A stretch of 64,000 bases of DNA from Oceanococcus sp. HetDA_MAG_MS8 (GTDB taxonomy: Bacteria > Pseudomonadota > Gammaproteobacteria > Nevskiales > Oceanococcaceae), in the NCBI GenBank assembly GCA_019192445.1, contig JAHCMK010000002.1, positions 62,001 to 126,000 on the forward strand, written 5' to 3'. Positions 54,571 through 63,700 of the stretch are shown one piece after another. Made by a program: the position numbers and the translations under genes. Below the pieces are notes generated by a model. That model was not told the DNA's origin. It worked only from the letters and a program-made list of their open reading frames with translations, and ran no database searches. How positions within the stretch are numbered: the stretch's first letter is position 1; the number at the start of each line of letters is the position of its first letter.

Positions 54571-54600
54571 AAGGGCGCAGGCCGTGGTGCCAGAAGCCCC

Positions 54601-55089
54601 TCAGCGTTCCTCGATCAGGAGCACCTGTTCCACCGGGTGTCCTTGATGGGCATATTCACGATGATCGTTACTATTGAGCACCACCCTGATCTCATGCGGG
54701 CCGGGTCCCAAGGCGGGTAGATGAAACCAGGGCGCATACACGCGCGCCTGCTTTTGACCATCGACATAAATATGCGCATGCCCCGTACCTGGTCGATGCG
54801 GGCCGTTGGCCAAGGCGGGCGCGAATGCAAAGTTGCGCACCTGCAAATGCACATTCCATCCACTGCTCGCGTCGGGCATGAGGGCGACGGCTAAGCTAGG
54901 CACGGCATCGTCCACTTCGAGCAGCCCGTGCTGATGCTCATGCGCCGCGGCGTGATCGGCATGCTCTGCTGTCATCGCCGCAGAATGTGCGGCCTCATGA
55001 TGCTCATGCCCCCCCGGACTCGCGCTAGCGGTACCCGACAACGCCAGGGCGACTAGCCCCCATCCAAGCTTCGGCATATGTTTGTTCAT
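54601..55089 (-). CDS. His-rich periplasmic protein
   Basis: A 162-residue secreted protein. The signal peptide is followed by a histidine-rich segment (HEHHEAAHSAAMTAEHADHA, then HEHQH) that suggests binding of metal such as copper, nickel or zinc. The C-terminal part GHAHIYVDGQKQARVYAPWF, then PGPHEIRVVLNSNDHREY, is beta-rich and looks like a conserved periplasmic domain often found near metal-handling genes. GGGAAGGG precedes the ATG at 55089. It is 71 bases downstream of nhaC-like gene on the same strand. Metal binding is inferred. Confidence 0.78.
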   Translation of the reverse strand: MNKHMPKLGWGLVALALSGTASASPGGHEHHEAAHSAAMTAEHADHAAAHEHQHGLLEVDDAVPSLAVALMPDASSGWNVHLQVRNFAFAPALANGPHRPGTGHAHIYVDGQKQARVYAPWFHLPALGPGPHEIRVVLNSNDHREYAHQGHPVEQVLLIEER

Positions 55090-55160
55090 CCCTTCCCTCT
55101 TTGCTGAAACGCGAATATCCGAACTGAGCCTGTGCTCCAGAGCCCGCGCATCAGTGTCAT

Positions 55161-56636
55161 TCAGCTCTGCGCTGGCTCTGGTGCCGAGTGGCGTGAGTCT
55201 TGGCGATGCCAACGAATACTGCGTCCACTCGCTATGTACCAAGCCGAAATCACCGGGCTGGCTAGGTTAAAAATACAAAAGGGTAAATAGGCCCAGGTGG
55301 CCACACCCAGCGTGGCGGCCATGTAGGCGCCACAGGTGTTCCAAGGCACCAATACCGAAGTGACCGTCCCGAAGTCTTCACTGGTGCGCGAAAGGGTCTC
55401 CGGCGCCAGCCCACGGGCCTCGACTTCACCGGCATACATGCGCGAAGCAATCACCAAGGACACATATTGGTCACCGGCCACCACGTTGGTGAGCATGGCG
55501 GTTGCACCGGCGCCGAACAGAATAGATTGCCCCTTTTGGAACAGGCGCAGTACAGCTTCCAGCAAGCGCTGCAGGCAGCCCGACCGTTCCATCATTCCGC
55601 TGAAAAACATCGCCGAAACAATCAGCCATACCGTGGTCAGCATGCTGTCCATACCGCCGCGGGAGAGCAGATCATCGGCCAGGGCCAACCCCGTCTGCGC
55701 TGCATAGCCATTGGCCGCGCTGCCCCAATACAGGCCCAGCGTCGCCATCGCTTGGGGATCGGCATGCTGCTGGAATACCGCGCCGAACACGCCGCCAATC
55801 ACAATCGAGGCCAGAATGGCCAGTAGCGCTGGAACCCCCTTATAGGCCATGGTGAATAGGCCCAAAAACGGCAGCAACAACCACGCTGAAATGGTGTAGC
55901 TATTGCCAAGCGCAGCACTGAGCTCGGCCAAGCCGGCGGTATCTGCTTCACCAGCCGCCAAAAAGCTCGCAGCCGCGAAAAACACAATAGCGACGCCCAG
56001 CGCAGGTACCGTGGTCCAGAGCAAGTATCGCACGTGGGTAAATAATGGCGTGCCGGCCAAGGCTGCGGCTAAGTTCGTGGTATCTGATAGCGGCGAGAGC
56101 TTATCGCCAAAATACACCCCAGAAATGATGGCGCCCGCAGTCATGGGCAAGGACAGCCCGGAGGCCGCTGCCACGCCAATGAGCGCAATGCCAACGGTGC
56201 CCGCGGTGGTCCAAGAGCTGCCCACGACCAAGGCCACCAAAGCCGATATGAGTAGGGCTGCCAAGTAAAAGATTTCGGGGTTGAGAATTTGGCTGCCATA
56301 CACGATCAATGCCGGAATAATGCCAGCGGCCATCCACACGCCAATTAAGCCGCCAATCGCCAACAAAATCATGATGGGCATCGAGGCCCGAGCCATGGTT
56401 GCGCCCACCGCAGCCTCGAGTTGCTCCCAGGCCACTCCCCGTACCATGCCCACGCCTCCGGCAGCGCAGCCGGCGAGCATTAAGCAAAGCTGAGTTGGCC
56501 CACCAATAGCCCCATCACCGAACAGGGCCAATGCTGTCACCAACAGAGCAATCAGCACGGCAACTGGTGTTAGGGCCAAGCCCAAAGGCATGGCCTGCTG
56601 AGGAGCCTGAGCCTTTTGTGAATGCGCCGAATTCAC
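55161..56636 (-). CDS. NhaC-family Na+/H+ antiporter
   Basis: An inner-membrane transporter of about 491 residues with eleven or twelve helices. GSSWTTAGTVGIALIGVA, GVYFGDKLSPLSDTTNLA, NVVAGDQYVSLVIASRM and SVLVPWNTCGAYMA are NhaC family blocks (GDKxSPLSDTT is diagnostic). The family includes sodium/proton antiporters and malate/lactate exchangers, so the substrate is open. The GTG at 56636 overlaps the stop of the double peptidase gene (GTGA), which points to coupling; an ATG at 56591 is the alternative. Its pairing with a peptidase may indicate uptake of hydrolysis products. Confidence 0.85.
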   Translation of the reverse strand: MNSAHSQKAQAPQQAMPLGLALTPVAVLIALLVTALALFGDGAIGGPTQLCLMLAGCAAGGVGMVRGVAWEQLEAAVGATMARASMPIMILLAIGGLIGVWMAAGIIPALIVYGSQILNPEIFYLAALLISALVALVVGSSWTTAGTVGIALIGVAAASGLSLPMTAGAIISGVYFGDKLSPLSDTTNLAAALAGTPLFTHVRYLLWTTVPALGVAIVFFAAASFLAAGEADTAGLAELSAALGNSYTISAWLLLPFLGLFTMAYKGVPALLAILASIVIGGVFGAVFQQHADPQAMATLGLYWGSAANGYAAQTGLALADDLLSRGGMDSMLTTVWLIVSAMFFSGMMERSGCLQRLLEAVLRLFQKGQSILFGAGATAMLTNVVAGDQYVSLVIASRMYAGEVEARGLAPETLSRTSEDFGTVTSVLVPWNTCGAYMAATLGVATWAYLPFCIFNLASPVISAWYIASGRSIRWHRQDSRHSAPEPAQS

Positions 56637-59600
56637 TCGCAGGCTCCGCGACCTCGGCGACGCACTGCCCCCAGTAACACCAGGAGCAGCAATGTCCAAT
56701 GCAGAGCCCCACCACGCGCCGCATCGAAGACGATTCGCGACTCTGGCGTGTCGCTCAGGTCGGCACCGGCAACTGCGGGTGTTGTGACATGCTCAAGTGT
56801 GGCGTTCAAAGCATTGGCGAAAACGATGTAGCCAGTGTCTAGAACACCATAGCCATTCAGACCAAAACCAATATTCGGGTCGGAGCTGTCGGGGTTTGGC
56901 AACAGCACACCAATAATATTGATGCGACCTGCGCCCACAGCAAGTTCACCCACCGAGGTTTGCCCACCAGAGACCCCGGCCGTGGTGCCGCCTACTGCCT
57001 CCCAGGCCGCTGTATCCACGCGCCATGTAGGCACGTTGGCGTCGTTCTCGACCCGCAACCCCATGGTGGCGGTTTCGGTGTTCATCCAGCTAATGTCGCG
57101 AATGCCGGCAGCAAGCTTATGACTGCGGTCATAACTGACCTTGCCACCATTATCCAAACGCAAAGTGATTTGCTCGGGGCTAATCTCGGCCACTAGCTCT
57201 GGGAGCAAGTTCAAAGCCGCATCGGTCAACACCAGATTACCGCCGCCCTGAACGTAGCTACGCAGCGCTGCTAAAGCCTCAGGGTTAGCAGCGAGCCCCG
57301 CTGTGTGCACCGTCACAGACTCGGGGAAGGCTGCCAGTGCAGCAGCCAGGCCGGCTCCACTCGTGGCTCTGAGGTCGCCGGCGTACCAAGGTGCGAGATC
57401 GCTAAAGAAATCAGCGGCACTCACCTCGACGCCCTCACGCACTGGATCGGCAATACGCGGGAAATCATCCACCCACAGCAAGCTACCGCCGACCATGCGG
57501 GTGTCATGTTCCACGGCGGCCTGCTCGATCATACCGGCCAGAATTCCGCGCACCGTGTCGCGGTAGTACTGCATTACCTCGGGGCGCGCCGTCAGCGAAT
57601 TCACCCCAGGGCTGACCAAAAAGTTATACAGCTCAATCGTCGACATAGAGGCTGCCCCACCGCCTTCGGGTTGGGATATCCAGTCGCCCAAGAACCCTGT
57701 GCCCGAGGCTGTGGACTCGGAAGCAATATTGCCGAACTCCGATGAGGCCGTCAGGACCATGGGCTCCACACCGCCGCTGATGGTGTTAATCAGGTCGCTG
57801 ACGGAGCTGTCGGCGAGCGATTCGATAATGGCGCTGCGCACCGCTTCGCCGTGATAACGCTGATTCAGCGCATCATCCAAGTTGAACTTCCCAGAGCTGA
57901 GCATCACCCAGGCTGCAGCATCGGTCACCTCACCATGAATATCCACCGCCACCTGAATATCGCCCTCGCTGGCGAGCTTGCGCACGTAGTCAACGAATGC
58001 GGTGGATTCTGGCTGCGACACCGGCCCCGAAGGATGCGAAATCCCGCGCCAGGGAGCTTGCCGGTTCAGGTCTACACCCAAGCCCAGATCGCCGACACCG
58101 GACACCGGGCCGGCACCATTTTGACGTGCCCAGAAATATGCCCCCCCGCCGGTTTGCACATGGTCGTGGTCGCCAGCCGTCCAGCCATCGGGGTTAATAA
58201 AGGTTTGTACTAAGCGAACCCGGTCCAACAAAGCGGTGCGCTCTGGGTCCAGCCCGGTCACCAGATCTTCGGTATAACGCGCTGCGCCTTCACGGCCGCC
58301 AGGCTCGTTGCCGTGCACCGACTGGTTCACCAGCACAATTTTGCGCTCGGCATAAGGGATGGGCGAATCCGGCGCCGTGACCTCTACGGCATATAGAGGC
58401 AAGCCATCGGCCGACCCCTGACCAAACTCTTCGAAGGTCACCCAGTCGGGGTATTCGGTGGCCAGAGCCTGCATCCCCAGCACCATTTCCCGATGGGTAA
58501 GGCCACCGATGGAATTCAATGGCTCGGCAAAAATACGCCCGCCGCAGAGTTCCATGGGTACCGGTGGCGTGCACACATCCGCGGCAGCCATTCCCGGCAA
58601 TAGCAGAGTGGACGCAGCCGCCAGGCGCACCAGCCCGCGCGCAAGCGCAGAGGGCTGCCGGCGCCGAACCAGCCCCAGCAGGCCAGCAGCCACACCCAGC
58701 CAAAACGGCATGGCGCCGCCGCCACTGCTCACCGGTGTAGCCGCGCGCGAGGTGGCGCAGTCACTGAGGCCTTGCGCTGCCACCAGATGACGCTCGCTAC
58801 GCCCATCCAGTAATAAGCCAATCACTGGCTCCGCAGCTTGCGCCATTGATACAAAAAGGCTGCCATCTGGCCGCTCTTCGGCCTGAATTCCGTGAATATC
58901 CATTGCTATCTCTAAGTCTTCTGAGACCAGTTCGGCCTCAATCTCGAAGCCGCAAAACGGGGGATCTTGCAGCGTCTGGGGGGAGTTGGCGCCGGTGATT
59001 GCACCGGCAACCGTCGTATCTTCATCCTGGCCATCAAAGAAGGTGGGCGCGCTCTGTAGGGCCCCCTCCTCGGTTTTGGCCTGCCTAGACTCGCGGGTGA
59101 GTTGCAAGCCTTGATCCGCAAATTCGCGCATGTATTCCAATGCGCAGTCAACCAGCTTTACCTGCGACTCCACCCGGCGGCGCATGCTGGCTGGCGCTCC
59201 GCCGAGGGTATTGCCGGTTGTGATGCCATCCAGCAATTCCTCCGGGTTGGCAGGGTTCATAGACACTGCCGACTCCACCAGGATGCCAAAGCTATGGCGT
59301 AAGCCGCCGACGTTGCGGGAAATGCCGTCATCCCAGTCGCCAGCTGTTTGCTGCAGGTCCAAATCACCCGCGGCTTGCAAGCCATACTCGTCCACGCTGT
59401 AACCAGCCGCCTCAGTACAGGGCGTGATGTGGTCCACAGAAAAGGCAAAAGCGGCATCTCGCAGTGGTGGGTACACGTTGAGATTACGCGGCCACAGTAT
59501 CAACACATCATCATCGTAGAGCACTGGGGTAGTGGGCCCGTACTCATGGTGGTCCATATTGATCACTGGCTTGTAGTCGCGGATAACACGCCCCATAGCG

Positions 59601-60124
59601 CGCACCTCGGGCTGGTCGACTTGCAGGTGCTGGCGATTCAGATCCACACCTTCGGCATTGGTGCGGCTATTGGTTTCTCGGCCATCAGGGTTGGCCGTGG
59701 GAATAAATAACGTGAGCTGCCGAGCCATTTGATCAATGAGCACAGGGTCGGTGCTCAAAGCCAGATCCCGCAGAGCGATCAAGCAGGCCTCGCGTCCGGC
59801 AGGCTCGTTGCCATGCTGAGTACAGATATGCAGTTCTACCGGCATGCTTTGCGCAGCGGACAGAGATACGGGCCGAGGATGGCCCAAACGCACCAGCTGC
59901 AGCGGGCGACCCTCATGCGACCAACCAATGGTCTGGATATCGATACGCTCGGTCAGGGCATCCACCTCTGCCAGAAAAGAGAGTTCCTCTTCATGGGTAG
60001 TCCAACGCGCCCCTTGAGTTTGCTCAAAGCCCGTCCTTGGCAGACTGTCTTGGGCAAGGGCAACGGTCGCCGCAGCGAGCAGGCCGCAGGCACTAAGCCA
60101 TTGGAAAAGCGCGAATTGTTGCAT
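56633..60124 (-). CDS. Tandem fusion of two secreted M14-family metallopeptidases, each with a sorting tail
   Basis: A single 1163-residue frame containing two complete secreted peptidases. First: signal peptide about 1-24, M14 motif CTQHGNEPAGREA (His104, Glu107), DLNRQ, MDHHEYGP, and a sorting tail with GGG at 468-470, hydrophobic 471-486 and RRR 487-489. A second signal-like segment (about 495-515, ending GMAAA) follows without a stop. Second: QSVHGNEPGGREG (His604, Glu607), GVDLNRQAPWRG, VDIHGEV, the GGNLVLTDAAL segment at 961, and a tail with GG at 1138-1139 and RRRGRG at the end. A GTG at about 58630 could start the second half, without a good ribosome site. Confidence 0.85.
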   Translation of the reverse strand: MQQFALFQWLSACGLLAAATVALAQDSLPRTGFEQTQGARWTTHEEELSFLAEVDALTERIDIQTIGWSHEGRPLQLVRLGHPRPVSLSAAQSMPVELHICTQHGNEPAGREACLIALRDLALSTDPVLIDQMARQLTLFIPTANPDGRETNSRTNAEGVDLNRQHLQVDQPEVRAMGRVIRDYKPVINMDHHEYGPTTPVLYDDDVLILWPRNLNVYPPLRDAAFAFSVDHITPCTEAAGYSVDEYGLQAAGDLDLQQTAGDWDDGISRNVGGLRHSFGILVESAVSMNPANPEELLDGITTGNTLGGAPASMRRRVESQVKLVDCALEYMREFADQGLQLTRESRQAKTEEGALQSAPTFFDGQDEDTTVAGAITGANSPQTLQDPPFCGFEIEAELVSEDLEIAMDIHGIQAEERPDGSLFVSMAQAAEPVIGLLLDGRSERHLVAAQGLSDCATSRAATPVSSGGGAMPFWLGVAAGLLGLVRRRQPSALARGLVRLAAASTLLLPGMAAADVCTPPVPMELCGGRIFAEPLNSIGGLTHREMVLGMQALATEYPDWVTFEEFGQGSADGLPLYAVEVTAPDSPIPYAERKIVLVNQSVHGNEPGGREGAARYTEDLVTGLDPERTALLDRVRLVQTFINPDGWTAGDHDHVQTGGGAYFWARQNGAGPVSGVGDLGLGVDLNRQAPWRGISHPSGPVSQPESTAFVDYVRKLASEGDIQVAVDIHGEVTDAAAWVMLSSGKFNLDDALNQRYHGEAVRSAIIESLADSSVSDLINTISGGVEPMVLTASSEFGNIASESTASGTGFLGDWISQPEGGGAASMSTIELYNFLVSPGVNSLTARPEVMQYYRDTVRGILAGMIEQAAVEHDTRMVGGSLLWVDDFPRIADPVREGVEVSAADFFSDLAPWYAGDLRATSGAGLAAALAAFPESVTVHTAGLAANPEALAALRSYVQGGGNLVLTDAALNLLPELVAEISPEQITLRLDNGGKVSYDRSHKLAAGIRDISWMNTETATMGLRVENDANVPTWRVDTAAWEAVGGTTAGVSGGQTSVGELAVGAGRINIIGVLLPNPDSSDPNIGFGLNGYGVLDTGYIVFANALNATLEHVTTPAVAGADLSDTPESRIVFDAARGGALHWTLLLLVLLGAVRRRGRGACE

Positions 60125-60512
60125 GAAGGTTCTCCATGGCCGGGCTCACCGGCCGCCCAGCCTTACGACTAGGACTGAAACAAGTGCGCGGTGGCAGAAC
60201 ATTCACTCTGACACCGCGCGCTTTGACTTAAGTTGGGGCCGCTATGCCTGCAAGCACCACTGGCACTCAAGCTACAGGCGTGTTGCGGCCCTGCCCCAGC
60301 CCACTGTCGGGGACGAGGGCGAACGCAAGCGCCAAGATTGCAAGCGCAGCTCGTTCCCCACCCCGTCGACGGTCGGCGATGAGGGCGACCGCGAGCGCAG
60401 CGAGGTCGGCCTACGCCGGAGCGGAGAAAGCGCAGCATATATTCCATATGTGAGCGTTTTGAGCACCGCCGTAGACCGAGATTGCAAGCGCAGCGCGCCC
60501 CTCATCGTCGAC
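60125..60512. other. Intergenic region with short direct repeats
   Basis: 388 bases between the double peptidase gene and the TonB receptor gene, both on the minus strand. It contains the repeats annotated at 60306-60398 and a 15-base repeat GATTGCAAGCGCAGC at 60336 and again at 60480. No gene or clear terminator was recognised. Confidence 0.55.
60306..60398 (+). repeat. 27-base direct repeat pair
   Basis: Copies at 60306-60332 and 60372-60398 agree at 23 of 27 positions (starting GTCGG, with GAGGGCGA in the middle). The separate 15-mer GATTGCAAGCGCAGC (60336-60350) recurs at 60480-60494. The function is unknown. Confidence 0.6.
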
Positions 60513-63374
60513 TCAGAAGCTGCGGCGCAGGCGCAGGTAGTACTGCCCACCATTGAAGCCAAACGGCGCCGTAGTTGGGTACTTCGCACCCGCAATACCG
60601 GCCACATCCGCAGGCAGGCGGTCGGGGAAGTTGTCGAAGACATTGGCACCACCCAAGGAAATCTCCAGACCATTGCGCAGGGTGGTCGTTGCTTCCAGGT
60701 CCACGGTCATTTCGCCGCCCAGATCCACCGGCACCTCTTCTAGGTGACCCTCAAAGTAGTCACCGTGGAAGTTCACCCGTGCCAAGCCGCGCCAAGCGCC
60801 TTGGGTGTGGTTCAGGCTGATGTTGCCCTTCCATTGCGGAATGTTCTCTTCCAACTGACGCAGGCGAATGTCACCAATGGGGCTAAACACGCCGCGCTCG
60901 GTCACCTTGGTTTCGGTGTAGTTAACGGCAGCAGACAAGTTACTGAAGCCACCAATGCCCAAGTTAATGGGCGAGGTCACCACCAGGTCCATACCGCGTG
61001 TGCGGGTATCGAAGTTGTTAGTAAACACACGGAATGCCGTGAGATCTTCTGCCCCCTCAAAATCATCCGCGTCGAAGCCATTGGTGCCATCCAGGGCATT
61101 AATGAGCTGACTGGTGGTGAGGTCTGGCTCACCTTGGTCTTGCTGCCCGTTATTGTTGGTGTCCTCATAGGTTTGCACGTCGTTTTCACGCGCAAAGCCC
61201 TGCAATTCGCCAATAAAGTCAATGTCATCAGTGGTGGCAATACGCCCGTCCAATTCAATCTGGAATACATCCAGAGTGATTTCTACCTTAGCTAGGTTCA
61301 GAGCCACACCAAGGGAATAGTTCACCGATTCTTCCGGACCCAATTCAAAGGGACGCTCGCCACGCGCGGCACGACGGCCGTTCACGAATTGGCCGGCGCC
61401 ACTGCTCAGCGGGATCACACCCACATCCTGCAAAACACCGCCCACAAATGCGGTGGTGACATTGACCACATTCGCCTGCCCCGCGGTCGGCGCGTGGAAA
61501 CCGGTGGAAACCGTGCCGCGGAAACGCACAGCAGGGTTCATCACGAATAAGCCGCCGAGCTTGTAATTAAAGGTGTCGCCGAAGGTGTTGAAGTCTTCAT
61601 AACGACCCGCGGCCTGCAGGGTGAGGCCTTTCATCACTTCAGACTCAGCCTCCAAGTACAGCGCCGTGTTGGTTTGCTCGTCTGAAGTGGCCACGGTGAA
61701 GCCACCAAAGCCGTTAGAGCTAGAGGCAAAGCCTTGCCCCAGCGGGAAGCCTTCAGACGGTGCCGCCAATGGACCTAACTGCCGGGAGGCCAGATCGCCA
61801 CGCGCAATTTGGAAGCGTTCACTGCGGTATTCCAAGCCGGCCGAGAGGAACAAGTCTGAAACGAAGGCCGCCACTGGCAAGCCATAGCTGAAGTCTAGGT
61901 TGAAGTTGTTATCGGTCTGGCGGTAGGCCCCAGGGTTAAAGCTGGTTGGCGTATTCGGCCCCAAGCTGGCATTGACCGTATTACGGATAAAGAACTCGGT
62001 TTCGTTGTCGCCGTAGGTGTAGCTGAAGTCGTAGTCCAAGCCGCGGCCCACAGGTAGCGTACCGCGGGTACCGAGCACCAAGGACATGTCCGTATTCTTG
62101 CCCCCAAAGCGTGGCACAAAGCCGCCTGGGAACATTTCGACAAAGGAGAAGCAGTTATCGTCTGCGCTCACATCGGCGAGGATGTCTTCATCCGGGATTA
62201 AGAAGTCAGGACCTTGCAGGGGAATCCCAGCCACGCAGTCACCAGAGTCTTCCACCGACAAATCACCGACCAGCACCGAAGGAACGCCCTCAGGATCGGC
62301 TTCGCCGGTTTCCGGATCAACCAAGGGGCCCTGGTAGACGCCAGCGCGGTTGGTGGGGTTGCGGTAGAAGAAACCACCATCGACTTCGCGGCTGGCGTAG
62401 TTACCAAAAGCGTAGCCTTCAACCATAGAGTTGAAAGACATACCGCTGTTGAAAAACAGCTTAATGTCGTCACGCACATTGGGCTGGCCCCAGATTTGGG
62501 TGACATCCGTAGTAATCGTGTTCACGCTGATGTCTTGCACAGCGGTGTTACCGGCAGCAATCAAGGCCGCGGCGTCATCCCGCTGTACTGAGCGAATGGT
62601 GTCATCGACCTCAGAGAACTCTGCTGAAAGGTTGATAAAGCCGGTATCCCCTAACGGCAAGCCAATGTTCCCGCCCAAACGGTAGTTGTCGCCGTCACCC
62701 TCGTACGTAGAGCCGTAGCGCGCTTCCAACATGCCGCCCTCGTAGTCGTCTTTGAGGACGAAATTGAGCACGCCAGCAATGGCATCGGAGCCGTACTGAG
62801 AGGAGGCCCCGTCACGCAGTACTTCCACCTGTTTCAAACCAATGGTGGGGAATACGCTGATGTCTGGCCCATGCGCGCCATCTGCAATACCACCACCCAG
62901 AAAGCTGATGACGGAAGCCCGGTGGCGGCGTTTACCGTTGACCAGCACCAAGGTGTTGTCCGGCGACAAACCGCGCAGGTTGGCCGGGCGAATGATGGTG
63001 GCCGCATCGGAGATGGGCTGGGTGTTCACGTTGTAGGAGGGCACCACAATACGCAGCATGTCGCCCACATCCGAGGGCGCCTGATTGGCGATGCTGGAGC
63101 CAGAAATAACATCCACCGGGGCCACCGTATCGGCTGCCGAGCGCGGTTGCCGCCGGGAACCGACCACAACAAGCTCATCCAACAGGGTGGACTCATCGTC
63201 TAAAACCGGTGCCTCGCTATCCGGCAACGGGATGGTGTCTAGCGCTTCCTCCTCAACCTGAGGCTCGGAGGTGTCCTCCTGCGCCTGCACGCTCCACGGC
63301 GCCACCAATACGGCCGCCAAAGCGGACCACGACACGCAGCGCGCAGCCGCGCCCCGCAACAACAGATTCCCCAT
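60513..63374 (-). CDS. TonB-dependent receptor
   Basis: An outer-membrane importer of 953 residues. The signal peptide starts MGNLLLRGAAARC and ends SVQA|QEDTS. The TonB box is DELVVVGSR near residue 68. The plug domain has PVDVISGSSIANQAPSDVGD, LVNGKRRHR, and QVEVLRDGASSQYGSDAIAGVLNF. The rest is a beta barrel ending in YYLRLRRSF with a terminal phenylalanine. GGGGAA five bases before the ATG at 63374 supports this start. The substrate is unknown; the downstream double peptidase and transporter suggest peptides. The long upstream frame extension holds a HTH-like relic (see findings). Confidence 0.93.
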   Translation of the reverse strand: MGNLLLRGAAARCVSWSALAAVLVAPWSVQAQEDTSEPQVEEEALDTIPLPDSEAPVLDDESTLLDELVVVGSRRQPRSAADTVAPVDVISGSSIANQAPSDVGDMLRIVVPSYNVNTQPISDAATIIRPANLRGLSPDNTLVLVNGKRRHRASVISFLGGGIADGAHGPDISVFPTIGLKQVEVLRDGASSQYGSDAIAGVLNFVLKDDYEGGMLEARYGSTYEGDGDNYRLGGNIGLPLGDTGFINLSAEFSEVDDTIRSVQRDDAAALIAAGNTAVQDISVNTITTDVTQIWGQPNVRDDIKLFFNSGMSFNSMVEGYAFGNYASREVDGGFFYRNPTNRAGVYQGPLVDPETGEADPEGVPSVLVGDLSVEDSGDCVAGIPLQGPDFLIPDEDILADVSADDNCFSFVEMFPGGFVPRFGGKNTDMSLVLGTRGTLPVGRGLDYDFSYTYGDNETEFFIRNTVNASLGPNTPTSFNPGAYRQTDNNFNLDFSYGLPVAAFVSDLFLSAGLEYRSERFQIARGDLASRQLGPLAAPSEGFPLGQGFASSSNGFGGFTVATSDEQTNTALYLEAESEVMKGLTLQAAGRYEDFNTFGDTFNYKLGGLFVMNPAVRFRGTVSTGFHAPTAGQANVVNVTTAFVGGVLQDVGVIPLSSGAGQFVNGRRAARGERPFELGPEESVNYSLGVALNLAKVEITLDVFQIELDGRIATTDDIDFIGELQGFARENDVQTYEDTNNNGQQDQGEPDLTTSQLINALDGTNGFDADDFEGAEDLTAFRVFTNNFDTRTRGMDLVVTSPINLGIGGFSNLSAAVNYTETKVTERGVFSPIGDIRLRQLEENIPQWKGNISLNHTQGAWRGLARVNFHGDYFEGHLEEVPVDLGGEMTVDLEATTTLRNGLEISLGGANVFDNFPDRLPADVAGIAGAKYPTTAPFGFNGGQYYLRLRRSF

Positions 63375-63700
63375 GTTTTTCCCCAAGTCGGTAATTGACG
63401 GCAAGCGAAGGTTCTTGACGCTGCCTGTTTTCTTCAACTTGCAATATAGCGCTTCCCGCGAAATGCCAAAAGCACTAAAACCAAAAGCCAAAGCGGTTAG
63501 CAACGGACGCGCCAACTCTGAAACCGTGCCGGGCACCGACCGGGCTAGGAGTGATAGCCCCACCCACAACCCCTGGAGCCGGTCACCAGCGCACCAAAAT
63601 GGAACACGTTAAACAGCGCCCCCTCATGGCTGCGCCTTGGGCTTGCAGATTTCCCGCACAAAGGCCATGGTGAGCTCCACATTTGCTTGGTGACGGATCA
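63375..63700. other. Divergent intergenic region of the TonB receptor and cupredoxin genes
   Basis: 326 bases. No complete gene is present. A possible minus-strand promoter lies at 63443-63471 (see separate entry). On the same strand and in frame with the receptor a 15-residue stretch similar to a Fis-type HTH is encoded at 63423-63467. Confidence 0.5.
63443..63471 (-). promoter_or_regulatory. Possible sigma-70 promoter of the TonB receptor gene
   Basis: On the minus strand, TTTTGG (63471-63466) and TATATT (63448-63443) are separated by 17 bases. The -10 match is good and the -35 match is poor. The leader to the ATG would be about 60 bases. Confidence 0.3.

Noticed and set aside
54078-54677. 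199-codon plus-strand frame
   Set aside because: It overlaps the 3' half of the membrane paralogue B in another frame and has no domain similarity.
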